From the NCBI GenBank assembly GCA_013399115.1, contig VXAA01006070.1, positions 87,150-151,149 on the forward strand: a stretch of DNA of 64,000 nt, in the 5' to 3' direction. Every line of letters starts with the position of its first letter. Within the stretch, counting starts at the first letter, position 1. Positions 23,346 to 35,630 of this stretch are shown in pieces. The notes under the pieces were generated by a model that was given only the letters and a program-made list of their open reading frames with translations, searched no databases and was not told the DNA's origin. The stretch is from Anseranas semipalmata (taxonomy: Eukaryota; Chordata; Aves; Anseriformes; Anseranatidae). Both the position numbers and the translations under genes were made by a program.

Positions 23346-26300
23346 GCCGCTTCCACATGAGACGAGTGAACGGGAGTAACAAACATAAATGGTTACCTAG
23401 CTTACCCTCCATTGAGGCTAAGCTCTGGTGGCATCTGTCTCATTTTAAATAAAATCCAAGTTCACTGCAGTGCTTTTAAGATGACGAGAAGAAAACCAGT
23501 TAATAGAAGTATTGTCAAAGAATGTTAGCATCTCAGCTGCCTGGAGATCAGTTTGGCCTGCTGCTTATCCAGTGTGATAGAAAATGAGTAGCATAAGAGA
23601 AACGCCAATCCAGTAAGAAGGAACGTAGCCACTCCGGGTTGCTGGAGCTGCTGGGCACCTGTGCTCTCCAGCGTCCCTCTGACTGTCTTCGTTCCAGCGT
23701 TGGGTTATGAGCTGTGGTCTCCGCTAACAGCATTGTGTCTGTGGGACTGCCGGTTCCAGCACAGCCTGACACCCCCAGTGACACCCGCAGGGGTCTGGCA
23801 GGTCAGCTGGAGCTGGCTGGGCTGTCCGCAGGCGGTGCTCTGGTCAGCAGCGAGCCCAGGGGCATGAGCAGAGGATTTCTGCGTTGGGCTGCCGCTGCCC
23901 AGCGGCACAGCGCCTTAGGGCAGGAGGGCTGGAGCTGGTCAGGCCTTTGTAACCCTCACATTTCAGGGAGCTGAGTTCCATTTAACCATGACTGTCGGTG
24001 GCTGCTGTTGTAGCCAGCCACTGGTGTTTGCTCCTGACGATGGAAGACTTCCCCATTGAGCTGGCAGTAACGTTGTGCGCACAGTGAGCCTCGCGCTTGT
24101 GCCCAAATGGGACCTCTCCAAGTGAGACTGCTCCCACGTGAGGCCGTACTCGCATCCCTGCAGAGCTACTGAGCCTGCACGTTCCCCTGCTTCCCCCATC
24201 CCCTTCATAGCCTTCACTGAGCAGAGCACTTTCGGCAGGCTCTTAGCTCTGATTTCTCCAGTGCCACTGGTGTCAGCAGCCACATAATGCCATGCAGCGG
24301 CAGAGCCTGGGTTTTTCAGGAGTTGTTCAGCTATGATGTCTTTGCTGGAGTGGGAGTGCTCATTAGTGAGGGCTTTCCCCAGGTTATGCCTTCGGAGTCC
24401 TGGGTGAGTCCCCGTGTACCTTGGGCCTGTTACTCATGGATCGTTAGCGGCTGTGCCAGGACACCCTGCTTAAGCAGTGGGCTTACCAAAGCCAAATGGT
24501 TCTTTGATGCAAGCAGCTATCCCACACTGTCCTGCCTGACTGCGGGAAAGCCACCCGCCATCTGGGGGTCGAATGCTTCTGAATTACTTCTTAGCACCTC
24601 CCCTTCCATGATTTTACATATAATATTTTGCAGTCATTCTGTCTTCTGTGCCAAGTCCACGTGTTTTAGGAGAGCAAGCGGTTAGTGTAGCTTTCTGTAC
24701 TGGTTTTACAGCTGATGCTTCTGGATGTGATTTTACTTTCATCATGAACATTTTCTCATTCACCCATTTTGTGAGGGACGGCTTCTCCGTGTTGGAGGAG
24801 AGAGCTCTGCACTACTGCAGCTCCTACAGTTCATGCAGAGAACGACTTGTGCATGGTCTGTAATTTCAGTGATGCCTGTTACCGATCCTTCTTCCAGTGC
24901 TAGTGCATGGGAGTCACCGTACTGGAGGAACCCCTTCAGACACCTAGAATAGGGTCTATTGCTATCGCTAAAGAAAAAAGACAAGTGGACCACTTTCCGT
25001 CATTCGTTTGGCAATATTTCTTTTCCCCAGTGATTACCGATCAGCTTGCTCGCCAAAGTACCAGAACAAATGTTCTCTTCCACCTCTTGCCCAAGTGTGA
25101 GTGACTTGTTCTTGCTCTGCTGTGACTGCAGTGAAGTTTGCACCCAGATGCTGCAAGCACTGTCACTGCATTCAGAAGACGTGCACACCGCTGGCACTGG
25201 GCTGGGCTTTCAGAAGAGATGCTCCTAGGAGCTGGAGTGATGAGTGGGGGCTGTGTTTGCAGCACCAAAATACAGAGCGGTAGTGGTAACACCACAGTGA
25301 CACTGGGCAGAGAGGTCATGATGCACCTGCTTCCTGGAGGCTCTCGATTTTGTGCTGCGAAGGCTCCCTGAGCTGGGGCACTCCTGGGAGCAACGGGCAC
25401 TCAGCTCTGTGCTAGAGATGCTACAGGGCAGCCACAGGGCACAGTAAGGCTTTAGGCCTGATTTGGGGGCTGCTGCTCAGTAAGGGGTCTAACTGTGGTC
25501 ATTCTGGCTAGTCCGATCATAAAGCCCCCATTGATGTCACCAGAGCCAGGATTTCTGGCTGGAAGTCTATGGCAATCTTCTCTCCTATTTGTGCTCCCTT
25601 ATAAAATTCTCTGGTTTTTGTCTCACTTGTTCCACTCTTCTTCATTTTTGATGATGTTTTCATCTGTTTATGCTCCTGAAATATCCAGTTAAAAGATATT
25701 GAGCAGGACTGCCCGTTCTGCCTCAGCTTGCTTGGGCACCACGTATCTGTGAAACTCAGCGGTGGCTTGTTTTCAAACTTCAGACTGAAGGTGCCTCTGA
25801 ATAACATGGTGCTCCTAGAGCGGACACCAGGAGTACAGACCATCCATGAGACAACGACTGCTTCTGAACAGCTGAGCTGGATGGGAGATAAGGCTCACAT
25901 CTTAACAGCACAGGTGATGCATCCTTGTCACCATCCCTCATTGTTCTCCAGTTGGCTTCAAGTGAACTGGCAAAACCCTCTGGAAAGGACTCATGAGTGC
26001 TTCATGGCACACAGTTTACTGTCGTTGGTTTTGGTGTTGCAGTTTAGCTATGGGTGTCAACTTTCTACCTTAACAATGACAGAAATAATGACTTGGCAAT
26101 GTATCTGCATGCTTCGGTCTTGTTTTATTGTTCAGTGAAATAAAGCCCAGGACTGCAAAATGGGCACAGCTGAAAGTTGTTTGGGACAGGGAAACCTTTG
26201 TGTGTGTCGTGGTTTTAATTCTATATGAACAGGATTGATACCAAATAAGACTTTGTTGCTGCATTATTTACTATGGAGCTACTCCACAGAAATTAGGCTT

Positions 26301-27985
26301 TTTAACATTTGGCTCTTTCTGTGTAAATGCAAACAAGATACATTCTGAACAACTGGTTAATTACGAAAACCTCGCTAGAGCCAGGTGCATTATGGATGGC
26401 TAATTGTCAGGCTTTCTCGTACTTAACAGAACAGCACAGTAGTGGTTATTAGCTAGGTTTGGGGTTTGTTCTGTGCAGAAGATGGAGCAAAGCAGCAGTT
26501 GCCTGAGCCAAGCCTCAGGCTGAGGCTGTGCATTCTGAAGGAGGCACAACGTGATGGATGCGTGCGCAGCCACGGCACAGTGCTCTTCTAAAGCGCAGCT
26601 ACGGGTGAGCGTGCACAGGACACGCTTTTGGCCCTGGTAAGTCCCTTGCAGAGCAGCCTGTAACGACATGCCAGACCTCTTCATCCCATGGCCTGATCTG
26701 TGCCCGTCTTTGTCTATTTTTTGAGTATTCTTGATTCTCACCCTCTTACTAGGCAAAGTCAGCTCTGTCTGTAGGTAGATAATCAAAACAAGACAAAGAG
26801 CAAATTCGAGTATTAGACTAACTATAGAAAGTTATTGAATTATTCTCTGGCTTCTTTATAAGAATTAGCAAAAGATATAAAAAAGCGTTTCTGAAATTTT
26901 AGTCCTTTAGATGCTGCGGAACTGAAGGCTTCTATTTAAGGAAGCGATGAGCGATAATGTCTCGAAGTTGCTTTGTTCTTTAGAGCTGTCTTTTGCAACA
27001 AGGAGAGGGCCTTCATTTTCACAAATGCTTAAAACTTGCCTGATGCTGCCCTTTCAGTTACTCAGAATCATCTCTTCTGGCAAAATTAAGGCATGAACTA
27101 TCATTTGATTGATGCAGATGCTGACAGACCAAAATCTGTATGTTTTCCTACTGAGAGGAGAGCATCCCTTGTAAGCTCTCTCTCCTCAGGGTTTATGAGT
27201 TAAATTGGGCAAGCAGCTACCTTCCTTCGCAACTGCGAGGGACTTCAGAACATCACAACTTCATGGTATGTGCTTTTCTCTGAAATTATTGCTTTGAGAA
27301 ACCCTGAAATCTCAATTTCACCTCCTTTTCCCATGTCCTTGCTCAGCTTTCATTTGCAACATTCCTTTGACACAGAAAAAACAGTAGAAACAGAGCTGAG
27401 GAAACAGAAATATTGCATCTCGTTCCCTTGCCAGCCCCAAAATGCAGGATGCAGGCAGAAATGCTCTGCACAGGCAGTGCTGGCTGCCACCAGATTTGGT
27501 CTATTTTTATCCTATTTCACAGTGCACTGCCAGCGGGATTTAACACTGGGAATGTTACTGATCCTCCTAAGGATATCTTCATGGCTGCCTCCCATTAATT
27601 ATGCTGTAAGCTAAAGTTTGCTTTGCTAAATGATGTTGCTATTTTAGAGCCGTCACAGAACGGGCGCTGGCAAGGACTGCTCTCTTACAACAACATACTC
27701 GTGAGAGCTGGTGGCTGGAAGATGAGGTGACAAACCCCGTTTTGTTCCAGTGCTCGCTGGCTGCTTGGGACCCATGTCCTCACTGTCCTCAGGCATTCGT
27801 CCACCTGAGAATGCAGCAGGGCAGATGCAGAGAGGGAAGCTGCAGCTGCCTGGCCTTCCAGCACCTGCCAGGGCAGATCCCCGTTTGGATGTTACGGTCT
27901 AAGTGGGTGGACAACTAGTTGAGTGAAAGCCTGGTCAGAAGCTTGAGCTCTGAGGGTGCTGGTGGTTAATGGGCTGTGCTCTCAT
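23346..27985. other. single-copy DNA, no gene seen
   Basis: Unique sequence of mixed composition. A frame after an acceptor-like TTTTGCAG (24634) is open to 24863 but has no donor or homology. A possible AATAAA near 26140 has no associated exon. No repeats were recognised. Confidence 0.5.
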
Positions 27986-28167
27986 GAGGACAGTCCAGCA
28001 GAGGAACAGGTTGCCCAGAGGTGTTGAACACTCTCCGTCCTTGAAGGTTTTCAAGGCCTGGCTGAATAAAGCCCTGACCAACCTGGTGCGACCGCACAGC
28101 TGGCCCCGCTTTCAGCAGGAGGTTGCACCAGAGTCCTCTCCAACCGGAGCGATCCTCTGATCCTGTG
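27986..28167 (+). mobile_element. CR1 LINE 3'-end fragment, plus strand
   Basis: The segment follows the CR1 3' UTR in sense orientation: AGGAACAGGTTGCCCAGAGG, then a diverged version of the 'cctggaggt-ttcaaggcc' block, then a degenerate terminal 'ccaacc...gatcctctgatcctgtgg' corresponding to the usual CR1 tail octamers. It is too diverged and short to encode protein. Some sequence upstream (27890-27985) may be a further decayed part of the same copy. Confidence 0.7.
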
Positions 28168-31100
28168 GTACCAATCCACCAACAGTTACATATGCAACAG
28201 CGGTCTAGGTAAGTTATACAAGACCATTATGTATTCTCAAATTTCAGCACTTGATTTATGGCCTTACTGAAGTTTCTTTAATAGTTGTTGTATTTGTGGG
28301 AAAAATAAATTCAGTTGTCCCATTGACATGCACAGCCTCTGACCTTTTCAGCCTCTGCACAGATCTCTGCAACTTCTTCAAACAACTTTAATTAGATCTG
28401 CTGCCTGTGCGTGACAGTCACTGAAAGGCTTCCCCCTGAGCAAGCCAGGGAGTGCAATGTACGTTGTGGTGCAACCTTTATTTAAATCATGTGACAAACC
28501 TGAGACATTGAGATCCATGTACAGAGCTCTGTCACAGGCGGCGCTAAGGGAGCAGAAGGGTGATGCACACATGCATGGTCCTGTGGGTTGCCAACCAAGG
28601 GTGAGGTGCAGGGATCTCAATCTTTGTTCCAGGCTGGAGGCTGTGGTCCAGTTAGCACTGTTTTGCCCCGCAGTCATGACCTAATGACTCCTCTTTGCCT
28701 GTCTTCATCATTCTTCATCATCCCAGTCCCTGCACTTCTCTGTAGATAGACCTGGTCCTTCCAGGTTTCTCCACCCTGTTCTCCCCTTTCTCTGCCAGTT
28801 CCCGTCCCTGTCCTCCCAGCTACTCAGCCAGACCTTAGGCCTTTGCCCTCCCTCACCTGCAGGATTCTCACAAGCTGTCTCGCAGACTTACCTTTCTGTC
28901 TCAGGTTTCTCCCTGCCCAGGCATTCCTGGTTTGCTCCCAGATCTTTCCTCCTCAAGCTCCCCACCTGCTGATTCCTGGTCTCCACTGCAAGTCCGCTGG
29001 ACTTGGAGTTGGGTATGGAGGGGTGCCCATCAGCACACGGCCAGGAGCGGGGCCAGCCGTGGGCTCTGGGAGGCTGTGGCAAGCAGGGACAGCAGGTTCA
29101 ACTTCATGCTCTTTTCCCAGGTGTGTTAGGACTTCTGCCCGCCTCTGAGTGCATGGGCAGAGGGGGAAAGCCTGGTGAGTGCCCAAAGCAGCGGAGCGCT
29201 GTGGAGATGAGCTGCTGCTTGTGTGTTAACCGAAACTATTTGCCCCTTGCCTCAGTCAGCAGTGATTCGTTTAATAGCAGAAGCTCCAAGGCATTTAATG
29301 GGAAATGGTACAAATAAATAAAGTGAGAGTGGGTGCCCAATAAAGGTCAATAGTTGTTTCCACAGAGCCAGGTATTGTGTTTCACTCTATTGATCCATGC
29401 AGCACTTTTGTTTTCTGCATAAATACAAATAAGTAAAAATAATAATCCAATCCATGTGTAATTCAGTTCAGCTCATGTGAACTACATTCTGACTTTCCAT
29501 AGCACAAATCAGAAAATTGCAGCTCTGCTGTATATTTGATGCCATAGCCTTGCTCAGAAGCCCACCTCAGGAGAGCACAATCATCCCGTATGTATTCTCT
29601 TCACACAAACTTCTCAAGGTCACTGACTGCCTGAGCAACTCTTTTATGCAATTTCCTACCATTAAGTACAGTAGAAGCAAGTCAGCCTTGGTACTTTATT
29701 TATAGATCCGTAGATGCACAGTTCTTACATTCTATTAATAAGGGCAGAAATGGGATGAATTTTTTATCCATTACGGACCTTGTGCTGCATAAAATAGCGT
29801 GCATTTTTGCTGGAGGCTCTACTGTTTTAACCTTTGACATGTGATTAATGATTCAGCTACCAGTGTTTTACTGATGTCTTGTATAAGGCTTGTGTGGTTC
29901 ATGTGTACTTACTACTTCACACTCATTCAATATATTAATTTGATTTTGTTTGGAATAATAAGTCCAAATGTTCAACATCAGCATATTTACCATGAACTGA
30001 GAAACAAGCATTATTCAGTGGGAGAGCACATGCTGATATGGCAAGTAATATGAGGGGATGAAGCCAATGCTTCTTTTTTTCTTTTCGTGTTCTTCTCTTC
30101 CTATTTACATTTTGGCCACCGCTGTAAGTTGCAAGACTGAAACATCTTTCCTGGGCCTCTGTCACTGCTGACCCCTTGGGAGGATCTGCTAGTGATCACA
30201 GAAGAGAATGAAATTGGGTTTGGCTGGCTTTATTATTGCACACATGGACATCAACCTTAATCAGCAGTGTTTTGCTGACTGTTCAGTAGGGTTTTGATCA
30301 TTTTCTTAAGGTTTCTTTCCACCCTCTCCTCTGCCCTGTGTCACAGCTCTCTTGAACGAGTGTCGAGGGTGAGACCCAAGGCATCATTTGCAGATCCAAA
30401 GAGCAACGTCAGCAGGATTAGAGCACCAGCACAACAGTCCCCCGACCAAGGCCACTGGGGGATCTGATAACTCTCAGAGGGACCCAGGGATACAGACATA
30501 CTCTGAGCACCTGTCACGCACTCTAGACTCGTTTCCACTGGAGAATAGAAGAGAAAATTTGGGGAGCAAACCGGGAATGCCTGGGCAGGGAGAAATCTAC
30601 AGTTTTTCCTGCAGACATATTTCCCTTGGGATTTCAGCAGGTGTGACAGCCGCTGTCCAGCCCTTGTGGGGAGACAGCTCCTCCCGGCTGAGGCGAAGCG
30701 TGATCTCCCTGCGTCCCCTCCCGCGTGTGATGGGACGGGACGGGACGGGACGGGACAGGACGGAGGAGGCCGATCCTCCCCCAGACATGCCGGGAGAGCA
30801 CGAGGAGGGCGCAGCGTTGCAAGGCCTGGGGGGGAGCCGGGGGCTGTGGCTCTCGAGCAGCTGGTAGGATTCTTGGAGAAAGGCTTTTTATAGACACTCC
30901 AGTAATAAGATGTGTACAGAGACTCGGGTCTCCTGAGATCTGAAAGCCATTAATCATGTGGAATTAAGGCAGTTAATCAAGTCTCAGAAACTGACAAAAG
31001 ATTGTTCCTGAGGCTTTTTACCTTGAATATATTTGGAAAATGATAGTTTCAGCTTTCCACTTGACTGCCTCTGCAAGCTAATTCATTTTCTTCAGAAGCA

Positions 31101-34100
31101 GCCCAAGGTCAGCCATTATGCGGCCGTGTCAGCCCGGCATGGCGCTTCCCTCGTGCTAAGCTAGAGCTCTGCTGGGACTGCGCTGGCGGTCGGGGTGTCG
31201 CGGAGCTGCCGTCGGGCACTCCAGCAGGAGCTTACCTCGGGGGAAGGAGCTAATGCTGCAGCCCTCACTTCATCGCTGTTTGAAACTCGAAGCGTTTCAG
31301 TCACCAAATGCGATATTGTGTGCAGTTATGGAGAGCGGTAATGCAGAGCGGGAGTGCGGTCAGGGCGCAGGCTGTGGTCATGCTATCTGCATTCTGAGTT
31401 CACACAGAAACACTAATTTAGCTAATCTTTTCTCGTTACATAATTTATGTAATTAATTTCAAATTTAATTGCTCCAGATGCTGATTTTGCCCTCGTGGTT
31501 GTCTGCTGCTTTCTTTCCTGTCAGATGCAGTAGTGTTAATAGCAGAGGGCCCAAGTCCCCTCGCAGGGCTGCTCCTGGCACTGGTTTTTGGCCTGCCTGC
31601 CCGTGGCCCCAGAGCCAGGTCATTCTCCAGCACGGTAGTAAGGGCACAGAGCACACAATGAAGAAATTAAAAAGTCTGAAGATCTCTAACCTTAGGCCAA
31701 AAGGGCCAGAGAATCTGTGAAATCCAAACTTCCCACGTAGATTACAGGCTGGGAGTTGTTCAGCACAATTGGAACAAGCCATTTCTGCAGCAGCTTCATA
31801 CACATATCGCACCGAAGAGGAGATGTAAAGACTGGGTACAAGGGCTGTTGGAACATCGTGGGTCCTTGCCACGAGGCAGCAGGGCTTCCCTCCCTTATTC
31901 TGCACCCAGGCAGGAGGGGAGTGGATACTTGAATACAAATGACCATGTCTCGGTGGTGGTAAAGCGAGAAACAGCAGCATGTGCTGCAGTGCTAACCCAT
32001 GTACTGAACCTGTGTTATGCTGGAACGCTGGGGCGTTACTTTCGTGTGACACAGGAGACAGGTGATTTAAGTGTGAGCTGGCCTGTGGTCTCAGAGGGAT
32101 TCAGAGGCAAAATACTGGAGCCTTAATGCCCATTCATAGCAGCAGGAGGTTTTCTGCCAGCTTCAAGGGGCTTTGAAGTTAATTCTTCTGGAGAATCTGG
32201 ATGAAGTAGTACATGGTAGGCACACACACATGCACACACAAGTGCCAGCAAAAGCACTCTGTAATGGCAGCAAGATATTTAACATATCTGAATGTAGAAG
32301 CTGAGCTGGCATCTGTTAGCTGCAGGCCCATTCCTGCCAACCTGCTGGTACAAAGCGCCCATCACACGAGCAGACTGGCCAAGGTAAACAAGTAGGATAC
32401 CCAGCCTAGGGAATGCACCTGCAGCAAGCCCCACATCCCATCCCACATTCTTGGTAGTGCAGATGCACGTGGAAGAAACAGCAGCTATTTTCTGCCTACT
32501 CCAAAGACCAAAACTGCAGCGTTACCGTTGGCATTGCTCCAAGACTTTTCACCATCTATTTCTACTGATGGCGATTAAAATAGTCCAGTTCCACGTGCAA
32601 CTTCCTTGAGAAGGCGGATGAAGCGTAAGAATAGGGGATCCCGTAACTGATCTCCTGTAATTACCATCAGTAGCACCAGGTGGCGAGAACAGTCTTTATT
32701 TCATGTCCCGTTCAGAGCTGAGCACCAGTTGGCAGAAATAATGCCGGCAACAACAATAATGCAGCCTTCGAGACAGACGATAGTTGCTTCTTCCACTTGC
32801 ATTACCATCACAAAGAAGGCAGGACAAGACGTGTCAGCTCCTCCTGTGGATGCTGATGGCAGTGCTTTCCCCAGGCAGGAGATACCATGGCATTGCCCCG
32901 CAGGGATGGACCTCTCAGCCTTTTCCACCTGGGGAAGGAACACTGCTGTGTTCATCCTTGAAGCACCAGGCTTTAAAGTCAACGCAATCAAGACTTGAAA
33001 GATGTGTCCATAGATGGCCCCGATTTCCTGGCAAAAACCGACACATGGAAACATTGGGCCAAGGCTAGAGATGCTGTCAGGGCTGTTGTGTCGTGCTGAC
33101 CTGAGAGCAGGGTTTGGGTTGGACTAATCTCCGGTGATGCTCGTGCATCCCTCTCGTTGGGACTTGACGGCATCCCTTTCTGTGGGAGGCAGTACAGTAT
33201 ACGCGGATTGTTTTGGGGATTGGTGTATAGAGGGGGTGGCATCAGCGCGTGCTTGGATAGCTGTGCCAAGATACAAGAGCGACATTGGAGAGCGAATGTA
33301 TTTTGTCTGACATGTTCAGCTGGAGTGCCGAGGGTTTTGAATAAGCACTTTCTGCTTGAAACAATCATTTGAATCTGATCTGAAAACTGTTTTTGAAAAT
33401 AGTCTTTCACTGGAAAAAAGCGGTCAGGACAGCGACTTGGAGTTTGTCTCAGTTTCGATGTCTGCATCCCAGAGGTCCTGGCGCCTGCAGGCAGCGTGGC
33501 AGCAGCACGGGGCAGAGGCGGGTGAATTGCAGACACTTCTCTGCCCCCTGCGCTGCTCTGTGCTGCAGCTGCCGCTGAGCATCAACGAGCGTGGGTTTCT
33601 GTGTGCCGTTGTTAACCAAGAGCTATGGTACCTCCTTAAAGTTACTTAAAATTAGTATTTTCTGTAGTGAAAGTGAAGTTTTCAATATAGATAATCCAGC
33701 TGGTGCTCTTAGTATTAGTAAGTCCTTTCCATCGTGACCCAGGGACAGAGGCAGGGTAAGCAGCAGGGTAAGCAGAAAGGGAGCAGTTCTGGAGGTCTAA
33801 AACATGTTGCGTTTGAACACAGGATTTTAGTTCTGCATGTGTGGCTCTTCGAAGAAAGGAGATGCAGCAGGGAGGAGATACTGACGGTGCACTGCTTCTC
33901 AGCTGCCTGCGAATAGCATGCGACTGCCTGCCTTCTGCTGTGCTCAGCCTTGATAACAGAGTGACATGGCATAAGACATAACGTACTAGGAAACCTTTTG
34001 GAAGGATTTTAAACCCTTGTTGCACATCAGTCTGCAATGTCCTCACTCCATTAATATTCTGGAGAGAGTAATGTAACACAGCCATCTCATGATTACTCTG

Positions 34101-34795
34101 CTGATTAAGGGGCATCATTATATGTCACTTTCAGAGCTTTCAGCTGGCTGTATGCTTTGAAGCTAAAGACAAATAATGAAGGTGCAGAGCAGACAGCACC
34201 TTCTCTCTCCTGCTTTCCAGGTAAAATACCTTCTTTGATTTATTACCCACCCCTAAAAAAGCAGGACATAGATTAAACATTGCCAAATCTTTCTGCTCTC
34301 ATAGGCAAGGCTATTTGCTAAATAGTCTATCTGAAGGCCTTTTTGATGCTGCTGAACAACCTGGTAGCAATTTACTTGGAAACATGAGTTCTTGAGGAGT
34401 TGCACTATTAAAATATACAGGACTTTCTTTTCTTACTCAGAATATGTGTTTGAAATGGAAAATACAGTTCAGGGTTTTCATCTGTAACCATATCATATTC
34501 TGTGGGTACAATTTGAAATGGATTTATTAAAAGCAGTGGATCTTCTCAGTTGCCCTCATTTATGGAGAGATCAGACTATTCCACAGGTGGGTTCGGAGTG
34601 TCAGTCAACAGGACAGACAAGCAAACAGGAAAGTGAGATAACTAATAACAAGCTCGTGCACCCGCTGCCAGGCAGCGATCTGTGCTCTGTGCATTACGCT
34701 TAATAAGAATCCCACAGAATTAACACTTACTCTTACTCTTCTAAATTAATTTGTATTCTGTCCATTGGAGAAGCAGAGCCTGGAGACTTCCAGGG
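28168..34795. other. single-copy DNA, no gene seen
   Basis: The stretch includes an AT-rich block at about 29240-30050 resembling conserved non-coding DNA (TTTAATAGCAG, AATAAATAAAGTG, ACAAATAAGTAAAAATAATAA). It also has a CA-rich spot at 32220-32240, a GGGAC pentamer run at 30732-30761, and a perfect 12-bp tandem duplication of CAGGGTAAGCAG at 33752-33775. The open frames at 30388-30867, 31465-32052 and 32988-33536 carry no recognisable domain. Confidence 0.5.
30732..30761. repeat. (GGGAC)n microsatellite, 6 units
   Basis: Five exact GGGAC units followed by AGGAC. It lies in a short GC-rich patch. Read on either strand it creates spurious RDGT or PSRP peptide repeats in overlapping frames. 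Confidence 0.9.
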
Positions 34796-35040
34796 ACAGA
34801 ATCATGCTGCAGGTTGAAGGGGACCTCGGGAGGTCAGCCCGTCCCGCCCTCACTGAGAACATTTCTAATTGCATCAGACTGCTCAGGGCTGTGTCCAGGT
34901 GAGTCTTGAACAGGGAGAGAAATTCAACAGCCTCTCTGGACAACCTGTTTAGTATTAAATCACTCTCACAGTATTTTCTTTGTAATATCTAACCGTAATA
35001 TCCCGTATTCCAACTTGTGTCCACTGCCTCTTGTCCCATC
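34796..35040 (-). mobile_element. CR1 LINE, minus strand, 3' part of a copy split by another CR1
   Basis: It starts with the reversed CR1 3' end (AGAATCATGCTGCAGGTTGA) and continues through 'gtgtccaggtgagtcttgaa...cagcctctctggacaacctg' to 'ccactgcctcttgtcccatc' at 35040, where the homology is cut. The continuation of the same consensus (actacaacc...ctagctccatcttct) resumes at 35631, on the other side of a plus-strand CR1. The two minus-strand pieces are therefore best read as one element interrupted by a later insertion. Confidence 0.85.
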
Positions 35041-35630
35041 CTGGCCTGCTTCAGGAACAGCGTGGCCAGCCGGACTAGGGAAGTGATTGTCCCCTTGTAT
35101 GCAGCACTGGTGAGACTGCACCTCAAACGCTGTGTTCAGTTTTGGGCCCCTGAGTACAAGAAGGATATTGAGTTGCTCAAGCGTGTGCAGAGAAGAGGTA
35201 GGAAGCTGGCAAAGGGACTGGAAGAGAAGACTTATGAGGATCGGCTGAGGGAATCGGAGTTGTTTAGACTGGAGAAGAGGAGGCTGAGGGGAGACCTCAT
35301 CGCTCTCTGCGACTACATGAAAGGAGGCTGCATTGAGGAGGGGGTCAGTCTCTTTTCTCAGGTGACAAGTGATAGGAAATGCTCTCAAGGTGCACCAGGG
35401 GAGGTTTAGGTTGGACATTAGGGACAATTTCTTCACAGGGAGGGTGGTCAAGCATTGGAACAGGCTGCCCAGGGAAGTGGTGGGGTCCCCACTCCTGGAG
35501 GTATTTAAGAGATGTGTGGATGTGGCACTGAGGGACATGGCTTTGTGACGGGACTTACTAGGTCAGGTGGATGGTTGGAGTTGATGATCTTGAAGGTCCT
35601 TTCCAACCTAGATGATTCTATGATTCTATC
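35041..35630 (+). mobile_element. CR1 LINE 3' fragment, plus strand, nested inside another CR1
   Basis: A 5'-truncated copy of about 590 bp. It begins in the C-terminal part of ORF2: the plus strand reads [18 protein letters not shown] near 35058, then [15 protein letters not shown] and [14 protein letters not shown], which are typical CR1 ORF2 C-terminal motifs. It then passes through the 3' UTR (GGTTGGACATTAGGG, AGGCTGCCCAGGGAAGTGG) and ends in the CR1 tail GATGATTCTATGATTCTAT near 35629. The ORF2 frame is still readable for about 115 codons before the first disruption, so this copy is less decayed than the element it split. That agrees with a later insertion. Confidence 0.93.

Noticed and set aside
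24634..24863. Frame following TTTTGCAG
   Set aside because: No donor, no phase-matched neighbour exon and no recognisable domain.
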